Below, piece after piece: positions 33,712-42,128 of a DNA stretch of 64,000 nucleotides; the first letter of the stretch is position 1, and every line of letters begins with the position of its first letter. Location of the stretch: the NCBI RefSeq assembly GCF_000520015.2, contig NZ_CP007044.2, forward strand, positions 1,674,001 to 1,738,000, written 5' to 3'. The notes under the pieces were generated by a model. That model was not told the origin of the DNA, did not search any database, and saw nothing but the letters and a program-made list of their open reading frames with translations. Position numbers and translations under genes: made by a program. Source of the stretch: Chania multitudinisentens RB-25. Its GTDB lineage: Bacteria; Pseudomonadota; Gammaproteobacteria; Enterobacterales; Enterobacteriaceae.

Positions 33712-34656
33712 TTAGCAGTGCTGCGCTATCCCTTGTTCCACTGCATCCAGCAACTGATAACGGCGGCGGTATTCCGCACGTTTTTTGCTGGCAATATCCT
33801 CAGGCCGTTTCCGTGTAATACGCGTCGGTAGCTGATAATAACCGCAAGTGAGTTGTCTGGCTCCTATCGACAGCCAAAATTGATCGTAATCTGCATGCAG
33901 TACGTCTCGTTTTTTTCTTTTATAGCGCCAGTTTTGGTAGATGTGGCTAGCATTGCTGACAGCCATAATGTGATGAATGCCCAGGTGATAGGCGAGATAT
34001 GTAATACTTTCTAATACCAGTCTTTTGGGAAACAGCCCGTGGCAGGCTTTGGTGGCATTCGGGATTTCAATGTAAGGCACCTGTTTTTTGGCTCCTTGCA
34101 GGCCACCGATAAACAAGGTGAGCTTTTGCTGGTAATACATTAGGGTAAAGGTAATTTCCGCTAACATGGCCCCCATGGCATTGCGCATGAGAAGTGTGGC
34201 TTCCCCTTCTTTATTCAGATTATCAATGGCTGACAATTCCAGTGTATATCGCTCACCGCCTTTGCCCGTAATCTGGTTTAAGACAAAGGGCGTGCTGCCG
34301 AGATAACCCAGGCGCATTTTTGGCGGCATGCGTTGTTCAATAAAATCATAATGCTCACACAAGGCGGCTAGGCCCGCGGCTTGGTTCATATAAGCGCTCA
34401 GGTACGGGCGATGCAGTTTACAGGGCAGATTAGGTTGAGCGTGCAGGATTTTCTCTAGTAACGGATGTTTAGCCAACCAGTTTAGAAGCTTGTGGGTAAT
34501 ACGCCAATGCAACAATGAGCGGCTAAGAAATTTTAGACGAAATGAGGTTTTACTCCAGGATTGGCTCGGTAGTATCGCACCACTCATCAACGCTGCCATC
34601 AAGTGCCAACCATTGGCTGGGGGGGATGAGATAAGTGGGTAATCATGCCTATGCAT
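33712..34656 (-). CDS. VirK/YbjX-family protein
   Basis: The protein has 314 residues of the DUF535 family (VirK/YbjX): LHRPYLSAYMNQAAGLAALCEHYDFI, LGYLGSTPFVLNQITGKGGERYTLELSA, EITFTLMYYQQKLTLFIGGLQGAK, then GLFPKRLVLESITYLAYHLGIHHIMAVSNASHIY and a basic C-terminal part. Homologues in Shigella and Salmonella affect virulence and resistance to antimicrobial peptides, often under PhoP control; the biochemical role is unknown. There is no signal peptide. It is convergent with lldD. Its only ribosome-site candidate lies within a strong hairpin just before the start. Confidence 0.88.
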   Translation of the reverse strand: MHRHDYPLISSPPANGWHLMAALMSGAILPSQSWSKTSFRLKFLSRSLLHWRITHKLLNWLAKHPLLEKILHAQPNLPCKLHRPYLSAYMNQAAGLAALCEHYDFIEQRMPPKMRLGYLGSTPFVLNQITGKGGERYTLELSAIDNLNKEGEATLLMRNAMGAMLAEITFTLMYYQQKLTLFIGGLQGAKKQVPYIEIPNATKACHGLFPKRLVLESITYLAYHLGIHHIMAVSNASHIYQNWRYKRKKRDVLHADYDQFWLSIGARQLTCGYYQLPTRITRKRPEDIASKKRAEYRRRYQLLDAVEQGIAQHC

Positions 34657-34660
34657 ATTG

Positions 34661-34705
34661 GATGCCTTGATTAAATAATGTTTAGCACTATTTAATCAAG
34701 GCATC
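34661..34705 (-). repeat. 17-bp perfect inverted repeat covering the virK-like ribosome site
   Basis: A left arm (34661-34677) and right arm (34689-34705) are perfect complements over 17 bp, with an 11-nt loop. In the mRNA the stem ends 4 nt before the ATG at 34656, and the only Shine-Dalgarno-like stretch (AAGG of CAAGG) is inside the stem. This would hold back translation unless opened by heat, a helicase or a factor. It could also be a protein-binding site in DNA. Confidence 0.7.
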
Positions 34706-35291
34706 ACTAAACGGTAGAGCAATGCTGTGATCTATTTTTTGTTCTTTACTAAATAACTTTGCATATTATTGCGTTACTTTCCTCAATCCATATTGATTAC
34801 CGGTTTCAGTCGCTACCGAATGTACATGGTATTGATGATTTCGTATTATGATTTTATGTAACAATGATATGCACTTGATGAACAACAGAATTGCTAAGAT
34901 CCACAAATCCAGGCTAAAGCCAAAACGCATACCTTAGTATAGGCTTCAGCTTATTGTGCCTGAACTTGTGAGTCTTTATTACTGCTGTAATTCCCTGGTA
35001 TTGGCAGAAAAAAAACTGCTAAAAGAAACTTCTTACTTAATGCGACTTCTTTGTGAAGGAAAATTTAATGCTTACCTACCTATAAAGTCAACAAAAAAGA
35101 ATACACTTTGAATGCAAAAGTGATTACAGCCACTATTAATTAACTGAATTTTATGAAAAAAATCACAAAAAAAGATACATAAAAATGAGACATATGTATT
35201 CTTTCTTGCAACTCCAAGAGGAGATTATATAGACATACATCAGAAATATTTGTATCTTAAGATAAAATGTGAGTGGCAAGGAAAGTGGTTA
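34706..35291. promoter_or_regulatory. AT-rich gap and control region of the XRE-queF cassette
   Basis: About 585 bp with no convincing gene. The right half is very AT-rich. Palindromes lie close to the XRE gene: ATACATA (35175-35181) with TATGTAT (35193-35199), the embedded ACATATGT (35190-35197), and TATCTTAAGATA (35253-35264), a perfect 12-bp palindrome 27 bp before the start codon. AAGATACA/TGTATCTT recurs in these sites, as expected for operators of the XRE repressor. Confidence 0.5.
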
Positions 35292-35909
35292 ATGAAGGTG
35301 TCGGGGTTACAAAGAAAAGAGAATATAATCAATAATATAGAATATATCATCAAAAGCCGTGGTGAGACCAAGCTTTCCTTCGCTAACCGCACTGGAGTGA
35401 CGCGTGCAACATTATATAAAATCCTTGAAGGTAAGGTGAATAATGTTCAGCACTCAACTGTAACCCGTATTGCCGATTTCTTTGGTGTCCCTTGTGACAT
35501 AATAGAAAACAGTGATTTAGAAAATATTGAATTAATTGAAAAAACGTTATCTCCCGAAGGGGATAAAAACCCCGCAGCCATTCCTGTTATTCCCCAATCA
35601 GAAATTATGCTGTGCTTTGAACATAGAATTGGCTCTCTTGTTACCCAATATCCCGTGACTTGGTATTTTGGTGATGTATCAAACATGATTGCATTGCGGG
35701 TTGAAAAGAATATGAATAATATTTTCTTTCCCGGTGATATTTTGATCATCAGGCGCAAAGTTTTCCCCTCAAGCAAACAGATTGCTTTGTTCTACTCAAA
35801 AGAAAAAGGGATTTATTTTAAACAGAATAATCAGGCAGTTAATGAAATGCCCCAAGCTGGTGAAAGGTTATTAGGTGCCGTGATTGAAGAGAGAATACAA
35901 TCGAATTAA
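35292..35909 (+). CDS. XRE-family regulator with S24-like C-terminal domain
   Basis: The protein has 205 residues from the ATG at 35292, with AAGGAAA upstream; an in-frame TTG at 35250 lies in the operator. The N-terminal HTH (about 15-65) reads SRGETKLSFANRTGVTRATLYKILEGKVNNVQHSTVTRIADFFG. The C-terminal half has the shape of a LexA/CI S24 domain (FFPGDILIIRRKVFP, GIYFKQNNQ), but the position of the catalytic Ser is Asn-rich (KNMNNIF), so self-cleavage is unlikely. I infer a ligand- or oligomer-controlled repressor of the two following genes. It is AT-rich, unlike the flanking core. Confidence 0.82.
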   Translation: MKVSGLQRKENIINNIEYIIKSRGETKLSFANRTGVTRATLYKILEGKVNNVQHSTVTRIADFFGVPCDIIENSDLENIELIEKTLSPEGDKNPAAIPVIPQSEIMLCFEHRIGSLVTQYPVTWYFGDVSNMIALRVEKNMNNIFFPGDILIIRRKVFPSSKQIALFYSKEKGIYFKQNNQAVNEMPQAGERLLGAVIEERIQSN

Positions 35910-35937
35910 ATTTAAAACATTTAAGGATAAGCACTCA

Positions 35938-36828
35938 ATGGAGCATAATAAAAAGTATAAATTACTCGGATTCAGTCGGTCTAATGTTATTACTGCTAAT
36001 GTTATGGTTCTTGCAACAGGCAAGCATATGAGTATAAGCTTGCAAGAACTAGAAAATAGCACAATTACTGATGACTTTAACCGAAATGAACTGAAAGCTA
36101 TCTATCGTCGTTTATATGGAGATACCAATACTACAACGTCTTATGATTTGGGGGATAGGCATGAGCGATCCTGGTATGCTTACCTCATTATTAACCTTGC
36201 CCTCAGCGTGATTTATATTCTTTGTACGGTGAGTGGAATAAAACCCATCACAATTCCTTTTTTCAATTTTATCGCACCACCGGCAATCTTTTTCTACCCT
36301 CTCACTTTTATCCTGGTAGATATTCTTAATGAATTTTTTGGGTTGCGAATGGCTAGGCGGGCAATATTTACCTCATTTATCGCTAATATTGTTTTTGTGA
36401 GCGGGCTTTGGATCTCCAGCCTATTTCCTGGCCTGGATGAATGGGAATTGAATAAATCCTATGGGGCATTTGTTGAGAGCATTATCGCCGTACTGTTTGC
36501 CTCTTCTGCCGCCTATCTTGTCTCAGAAAACGTGAATTCATGGCTATTATGTAAAATAAAGGAATTGACAAATTCCAGATATTTATTTATCCGTGTTATC
36601 ACAAGTACCGTTGTGGCCTCAGCCATTGATAGTGTTATATTCTGTACACTGGCTTTTTACAATGTTCTGAGTATGGACACGATAAAAATCATGATCATGT
36701 CGCAGTTCATCATAAAATTAATCTATGCGGTTGTCGGTGTTGGCCCTATCTACGCTACGCGTGAGTTGTTCAGACGATATATTAATGCGGAAGTCCGTAA
36801 AACAGAAAGGAATGCGTATGAAAGTTAA
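35938..36828 (+). CDS. VUT/YhhQ-family queuosine-precursor transporter with N-terminal extension
   Basis: The protein has 296 residues from the ATG at 35938 (AAGGA upstream). Residues about 90-290 match the VUT (PF02592) family: SGIKPITIPFFNFIAPPAIFFYPLTFILVDILNEFFGLRMARRAIF, then six membrane helices in total. E. coli YhhQ (about 220 residues) imports queuosine precursors such as preQ0 and preQ1. Here about 75 extra residues lead the protein (LLGFSRSNVITANVMVL, RNELKAIYRRLYGD), a soluble domain I do not recognise. The gene end overlaps queF by 11 nt, which supports a joint function in preQ0 uptake and reduction. Confidence 0.85.
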   Translation: MEHNKKYKLLGFSRSNVITANVMVLATGKHMSISLQELENSTITDDFNRNELKAIYRRLYGDTNTTTSYDLGDRHERSWYAYLIINLALSVIYILCTVSGIKPITIPFFNFIAPPAIFFYPLTFILVDILNEFFGLRMARRAIFTSFIANIVFVSGLWISSLFPGLDEWELNKSYGAFVESIIAVLFASSAAYLVSENVNSWLLCKIKELTNSRYLFIRVITSTVVASAIDSVIFCTLAFYNVLSMDTIKIMIMSQFIIKLIYAVVGVGPIYATRELFRRYINAEVRKTERNAYES

Positions 36829-37648
36829 TAATGAAATAACTTTACTGGGTAAAACGACGGAGTATGCCCAGCATTATTCTCCTGATTTACTGGAGTCATT
36901 ACCACGTTCGCGTAACCGAGACAGTATTAATATAAAGTCTGATAATTTACCATTCTCAGGTTTTGATTTATGGACTGGGTTCGAGCTTTCCTGGTTGAAT
37001 CATAAAGGTAAACCTGTTGTCGCCATTGCAGAGTTTATTATTCCGGCAACCAGTAGCCATCTTATTGAGTCGAAGTCATTTAAACTCTACCTTAACAGCT
37101 TCAATCAAACAAAATTTGATACCACGGAGCAGGTTATTACACTGCTTGAAAAGGATCTGTCATTAGCAGCCGATGGTAAGGTGGAGGTCAAACTCTACCC
37201 CGATCTGAATGGTTATCCAGAAACTATCACCTCGCTGCCAGGGAATTGCATCGATCATCTGGATATCGAAATTAATGACTACCAGTTCAATCCAGAAATT
37301 CTTCATGATTCGGTTTCTAATGAACATGTTTCTGAAACGCTTTCATCCAATTTATTGAAATCAAACTGCCTGGTCACTAATCAACCTGACTGGGGCAGCG
37401 TTGTTATCAAATATCAGGGTAATAAAATAAACCAAGAAAAATTACTCCGTTATATTATCTCGTTCAGAATGCATAATGAATTCCATGAACAATGCGTTGA
37501 GCGTATTTTTAATGATATTAACCGTTACTGCCAGCCAGAGAAGTTAAGCGTTTTCGCAAGATATACTCGCAGAGGCGGCCTGGATATTAATCCGTTCCGT
37601 AGCAACTTTGAAGAAAGCCCGGTAGTACCACGTTTGGTCAGGCAATAA
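36818..37648 (+). CDS. queF: QueF-type preQ0 reductase (NADPH-dependent 7-cyano-7-deazaguanine reductase)
   Basis: The protein has 276 residues from the ATG at 36818, with AAAGGA 6 nt upstream; longer frames lie inside the transporter gene. It is a full-length type II (two-domain) QueF: SLPRSRNRDSINIK, DLWTGFELSWLNHKGKP, the substrate/NADPH motif ESKSFKLYLNSFNQT, the nucleophilic Cys in LKSNCLVTNQPDWGS, and the C-terminal ARYTRRGGLDINPFRS. It reduces preQ0 to preQ1 for tRNA queuosine. The usual queF of enterics lies elsewhere in the chromosome and is monocistronic, so this AT-rich copy, tied to a transporter and regulator, is probably an acquired paralogue. Confidence 0.93.
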   Translation: MKVNNEITLLGKTTEYAQHYSPDLLESLPRSRNRDSINIKSDNLPFSGFDLWTGFELSWLNHKGKPVVAIAEFIIPATSSHLIESKSFKLYLNSFNQTKFDTTEQVITLLEKDLSLAADGKVEVKLYPDLNGYPETITSLPGNCIDHLDIEINDYQFNPEILHDSVSNEHVSETLSSNLLKSNCLVTNQPDWGSVVIKYQGNKINQEKLLRYIISFRMHNEFHEQCVERIFNDINRYCQPEKLSVFARYTRRGGLDINPFRSNFEESPVVPRLVRQ

Positions 37649-37690
37649 TGCCGATCAATTTGCAGATTAGGGTGGGGTTGTAGCAGCAAT

Positions 37691-37721
37691 AAAAAAACGC
37701 CCTGATGGTTATCAGGGCGTT
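37691..37721 (-). terminator. rpoD operon terminator
   Basis: AACGCCCTGAT pairs perfectly with ATCAGGGCGTT (11 bp, loop GGTT). An A-run at 37691-37697 gives a U-run on the minus strand. It lies about 20 nt after the rpoD stop and can also stop transcription from queF. Confidence 0.9.
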
Positions 37722-37742
37722 AGGCTGAGAAATCAGTAAGCT

Positions 37743-39581
37743 TTAGTCATCCAAGAAGCTGCGAAGCACTTCTGAACGGCTTGGGTGACGCAGTTTACGT
37801 AATGCCTTGGCTTCGATCTGGCGAATACGTTCACGAGTAACATCGAATTGCTTGCCCACTTCTTCTAGCGTGTGGTCAGTGTTCATATCAATACCGAAAC
37901 GCATACGCAGCACTTTTGCTTCACGCGCAGTCAGGCCAGCCAGAACGTCGTGAGTTGCAGAACGCAGGCTTTCGGAGGTAGCAGAATCCAGCGGCAGCTC
38001 AAGGGTCGTGTCCTCGATAAAATCGCCCAAATGTGAATCTTCATCATCACCAATCGGCGTTTCCATGGAGATTGGCTCTTTAGCGATCTTCAGCACTTTG
38101 CGGATTTTGTCTTCCGGCATCAGCATACGTTCAGCCAGCTCTTCCGGCGTTGGCTCTCGGCCCATCTCTTGCAACATCTGGCGCGAAATACGGTTGAGTT
38201 TGTTGATAGTCTCAATCATATGCACCGGAATACGGATGGTACGTGCCTGGTCAGCGATAGAACGAGTAATCGCCTGGCGTATCCACCAAGTGGCGTAAGT
38301 TGAGAACTTGTAACCACGACGGTATTCGAACTTATCTACCGCTTTCATCAGACCGATGTTGCCTTCCTGAATCAGATCCAGGAATTGTAGACCACGGTTG
38401 GTGTACTTCTTGGCGATAGAGATAACCAGACGCAGGTTGGCTTCAACCATTTCTTTCTTCGCACGGCGGGCTTTTGCTTCACCGATCGACATACGGCGGT
38501 TGATATCTTTCACCTGCTCAATCGTCAGGCCGGTTTCTTCTTCAATCTGACGCAGCTTTTGCAGGCTACGCTGTACATCATCACTGACGTCTTTCAGTTT
38601 TTCTGCCCATGGCTTAGCCATTGCCAGTGCGGCATCAAACCAGTTAGTGCTGGTTTCGTTACCGGCAAACAGAGCGACGAAGTTTTTCTTCGGCATTTTG
38701 CACTGTTCAACGCACAATTTCATGATGAGGCGTTCTTGAGTACGAACGCGATCCATCATGGTGCGCATGCTGTTGACCAGGAAGTCGAACTGTTTGGGCA
38801 CCAAACGGAACTGCTTGAACACTTCAGACAGCTTCAGGATTTCTTCTGCTGCACTGGTGTGGTTGCGGCCGTTCTTTTTGATCATCAGACGAGTGGCTTC
38901 GTACTGATCGCGCAACTCGGCGAACTTCTGGCGTGCCAATTCTGGATCGATGCTGTTGTCATCTTCAGCATCATCTTCTTCATCTTCGTCTTCGTCGTCG
39001 TCATCCTGCTCTTCGGTTGTCAGTTCTGAACCGATGTGCGTAGCGGTTGGGGCGATGTCCTCTTCCGCGTTAGGATCGACAAATCCGGTGATGAGATCGG
39101 ACAGGCGTGCTTCGCCCGCTTCGACGCGATCATACTGCTCCAGCAGATAGGTGATGGCTTCCGGGTATTCAGCGACGGAGCACTGCACCTGATTAATACC
39201 GTCTTCGATACGTTTGGCGATGTCAATTTCGCCTTCGCGCGTCAGCAGTTCAACGGTCCCCATTTCACGCATGTACATGCGTACCGGGTCAGTAGTACGA
39301 CCAATCTCGGATTCAACGCTGGAGAGCACCTGAGCGGCAGCTTCTTCCGCGTCTTCGTCTGTGTTGTTTGAGTTTTCAGCAAGCAACAGGTCATCGGCAT
39401 CCGGTGCTTCTTCCATTACCTGGATGCCCATGTCGTTAATCATCTGGATGATGTCTTCGATCTGGTCGGAGTCGACGATATCTTCCGGCAGATGGTCATT
39501 GACCTCAGCATAGGTCAGATAGCCTTGCTCCTTACCACGGGTGACAAGTAGCTTCAGCTGTGACTGCGGGTTTTGCTCCAT
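37743..39581 (-). CDS. rpoD: RNA polymerase sigma-70 factor RpoD
   Basis: The protein has 612 residues from the ATG at 39581 (MEQNPQSQLKLL); the frame is open upstream, but those residues are not part of RpoD. Regions 1.1, 1.2, the non-conserved acidic stretch (DDDDEDEDEEDD, about 190-215), 2 (YATWWIRQAITRSIADQARTIRIP), 3 and 4 (VTRERIRQIEAKALRKLRHP) are in order. It directs RNA polymerase to housekeeping promoters. It is the last gene of the rpsU-dnaG-rpoD operon; a 157-bp gap separates it from dnaG. Confidence 0.99.
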   Translation of the reverse strand: MEQNPQSQLKLLVTRGKEQGYLTYAEVNDHLPEDIVDSDQIEDIIQMINDMGIQVMEEAPDADDLLLAENSNNTDEDAEEAAAQVLSSVESEIGRTTDPVRMYMREMGTVELLTREGEIDIAKRIEDGINQVQCSVAEYPEAITYLLEQYDRVEAGEARLSDLITGFVDPNAEEDIAPTATHIGSELTTEEQDDDDEDEDEEDDAEDDNSIDPELARQKFAELRDQYEATRLMIKKNGRNHTSAAEEILKLSEVFKQFRLVPKQFDFLVNSMRTMMDRVRTQERLIMKLCVEQCKMPKKNFVALFAGNETSTNWFDAALAMAKPWAEKLKDVSDDVQRSLQKLRQIEEETGLTIEQVKDINRRMSIGEAKARRAKKEMVEANLRLVISIAKKYTNRGLQFLDLIQEGNIGLMKAVDKFEYRRGYKFSTYATWWIRQAITRSIADQARTIRIPVHMIETINKLNRISRQMLQEMGREPTPEELAERMLMPEDKIRKVLKIAKEPISMETPIGDDEDSHLGDFIEDTTLELPLDSATSESLRSATHDVLAGLTAREAKVLRMRFGIDMNTDHTLEEVGKQFDVTRERIRQIEAKALRKLRHPSRSEVLRSFLDD

Positions 39582-39738
39582 AAGACGGTGTCCACACTTC
39601 AGAGTATTTGGGTTGGTGTCGGTCGGCGAAACCGCCAACAATAGCATTTGGGGCGTTTTTGTTGTTGCCGGAGCCCACTATGACGGCATGTTGCAGGGTT
39701 TTACCCTCGCATTTATCGGCACTTAAGCCGTTTGGTAT

Positions 39739-41490
39739 TCAATGTTTCTTTCCGGCTCTTGAGTCATTGATCATACGGACTTCTTCTCGTTCTGAGGATG
39801 TTAACCCTTGAGTACGAGATAGTGCCAATAACTCTTCTAGCCGTTGTTCAAGTACTGAGTCAAACATATGATTCAAAGAGTCCAGAAAAGTTTCTTCTGC
39901 GATCTCATTATCAGATATATCGTTCCAGGCGGACAAAGTTTCAAGGCTGGCACTGAATTTTGTCTCTCGATATTCTTCGAGAATCTGGCCTGTTGTTAGC
40001 CCTGGCTGGGCCAGGCAAAGCTCAACTAGCTCGGTAAAAAGCGTTAACCCTGGCAATTTGGCCTGTTGTAATCCTGCCAGGGAAGGTACAAGTGTAGCCA
40101 AATGCGGGTTTTGTACCAGTAATCCTATCAGTATACGCATGGTTGTACGTTTTAGCTGCGGTACCTGATAAGTATTCGCATTTTCAGCCTGTTTACTTAA
40201 CAACTTCTCAAGTTGGAACTCATCTGGAATGCCCAGCTTTTTTCCAAGCTCTTGCCGTAAATACAGGCGCAGCGTCTCGCTTGGTATTTGGCTGATCATC
40301 GGAATAGCCAGCGAACTGAGTTTGGTTCGCCCATCCGGGCTGCTCAAATCAACCTGCGGCATTAACGTCTCGAACAGGAAAGTGGAAAGCGGTTGTGCCT
40401 GTTCCATGCGCTGCTCGAATGTGTCTTTGCCTTCTTTACGTACCAATGTGTCCGGATCTTCGCCATCGGGCAAAAACATGAACCGCAACTGGCGCCCATC
40501 GTTAAGATAGGGCAGTGCGGTTTCCAGCGCTCGCCAGGCAGCTTCGCGCCCGGCTCTGTCACCATCATAGCAACAGATAACGTTATCCGTGGCGCGGAAT
40601 AACAATTGAATATGTTCCGCGGTGGTCGACGTGCCGAGTGAGGCGACGGCATAATTAATGCCGTATTGCGCCAATGCCACCACATCCATATAACCTTCTA
40701 CCACCAGTAAACGCTGTAGGACAGGGTGGCTCTGCTGCGCTTCATACAAGCCGTATAACTGGCGGCCCTTGTGGAATATTTCGGTTTCCGGCGAGTTCAG
40801 GTACTTCGGCATACCATCACCCAACACGCGGCCACCAAAAGCGATCACCCGCCCACGTTTGTCACGGATGGGGAACATGACACGTTCACGAAAACGATCG
40901 TAGGTTCGCCCCTGTTCGTTAGTGACCAGCATTCCTGCATCGTTCAATGCAGTACGGTTATCGGCGTCGCGGCCAAAACGCTTCAACGCATTATCCCAAC
41001 CGGTGGGGGCTAAACCAATGGCAAAATGCTGAATAACCTGCTCGCTTAATCCGCGCTGTTGCAGGTATTGCCGCGCCTGTACACCGTTGGCTTGGTGTAA
41101 GGACTGCTGATAGAACGCACTGAGTTGTTCCATCAGTTGGTAGAGATTCTGGCGTTGATGGCGTTCAATCTGCGTGGGCCCGGTGCCTGCTTCGTAAGGG
41201 ACTTCCAGCCCGTGCAGGGTCGCCAACTCCTCAATGGTTTCGACAAACTCAAGCCGGTCGTAATTCATCAGGAAATCAACGGCGTTACCATGCGCGCCGC
41301 AGCCAAAACAGTGATAAAACTGCTTTTCGCCATTAACGGTGAATGAAGGCGTTTTTTCATGGTGGAACGGACAACACGCGTGATAATTCTTGCCTTGCTT
41401 TTTGAGCTTGACCCTGGCGTCGATCAAATCGACGATGTCGGTGCGAGCTAGCAAGTCATTGATAAATACGCGTGGAATTCGCCCAGCCAT
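39739..41490 (-). CDS. dnaG: DNA primase DnaG
   Basis: The protein has 583 residues. It has the N-terminal CHC2 zinc finger (CCPFHHEKTPSF, then CFGCGAHGN, about 39-67), the RNA polymerase core with TOPRIM residues (LLVVEGYMDVVAL about 263-275; CYDGDRAGREAAWRAL about 307-322), and a C-terminal DnaB-binding helical domain. It synthesises RNA primers at the replication fork. It follows rpsU, beyond a leaky terminator. Confidence 0.99.
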   Translation of the reverse strand: MAGRIPRVFINDLLARTDIVDLIDARVKLKKQGKNYHACCPFHHEKTPSFTVNGEKQFYHCFGCGAHGNAVDFLMNYDRLEFVETIEELATLHGLEVPYEAGTGPTQIERHQRQNLYQLMEQLSAFYQQSLHQANGVQARQYLQQRGLSEQVIQHFAIGLAPTGWDNALKRFGRDADNRTALNDAGMLVTNEQGRTYDRFRERVMFPIRDKRGRVIAFGGRVLGDGMPKYLNSPETEIFHKGRQLYGLYEAQQSHPVLQRLLVVEGYMDVVALAQYGINYAVASLGTSTTAEHIQLLFRATDNVICCYDGDRAGREAAWRALETALPYLNDGRQLRFMFLPDGEDPDTLVRKEGKDTFEQRMEQAQPLSTFLFETLMPQVDLSSPDGRTKLSSLAIPMISQIPSETLRLYLRQELGKKLGIPDEFQLEKLLSKQAENANTYQVPQLKRTTMRILIGLLVQNPHLATLVPSLAGLQQAKLPGLTLFTELVELCLAQPGLTTGQILEEYRETKFSASLETLSAWNDISDNEIAEETFLDSLNHMFDSVLEQRLEELLALSRTQGLTSSEREEVRMINDSRAGKKH

Positions 41491-41592
41491 AAGCCTCTAT
41501 TCGATTGCCTATAAACGAGAACAAGCCGCGCATTCCTTTCGGAAAGCACGGCCTTCGTATGCAACTACTCAGTCTGCGTGTTCTTGAAAAAG

Positions 41593-41620
41593 AAAAAATC
41601 ACGCGGTGGGGTTACCCCCG
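41593..41620 (-). terminator. leaky terminator between rpsU and dnaG
   Basis: On the minus strand a short G/C stem (CGGGGGTAACCCCACCG, 41620-41604) is followed by GTGAT and six Us (41598-41593). The equivalent terminator in E. coli reduces dnaG relative to rpsU. The stem is short, in keeping with partial read-through. Confidence 0.65.
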
Positions 41621-41625
41621 AAGGA

Positions 41626-41853
<228 letters not shown>

Positions 41854-42128
41854 TCAATAGAATTCGGTTTGCTGCTGGCCAAGCGCCAGCCTTTTCAAAA
41901 TGGTGCGGAATTTTACTTCAATGGATGCTGCTTTGTAAAGCACCATAGCAAATTGAAACAGGCCGCGGCCCTTATCCACAAGCAGCCATGTGCAAGAGCG
42001 GGCATAGCTTACACTACGCAGGAAAAATTGCTCGGGTTTATCGCCTATCGCCCTTCTGGGGGAATGCCACCCGCAAACGGCCATGATTATGGTAAACTGA
42101 TGGCCGCACGTGAATGATGGGAAATGTA

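Noticed and set aside
34678..34695. PhoP box-like TGTTTA-N5-ATTTAA within the inverted repeat
   Set aside because: Only one half-site matches and the orientation is opposite to the VirK-like gene.
38559..39029. 156-codon frame antisense to rpoD
   Set aside because: Shadow of the acidic and helical coding regions of rpoD; no start signal.
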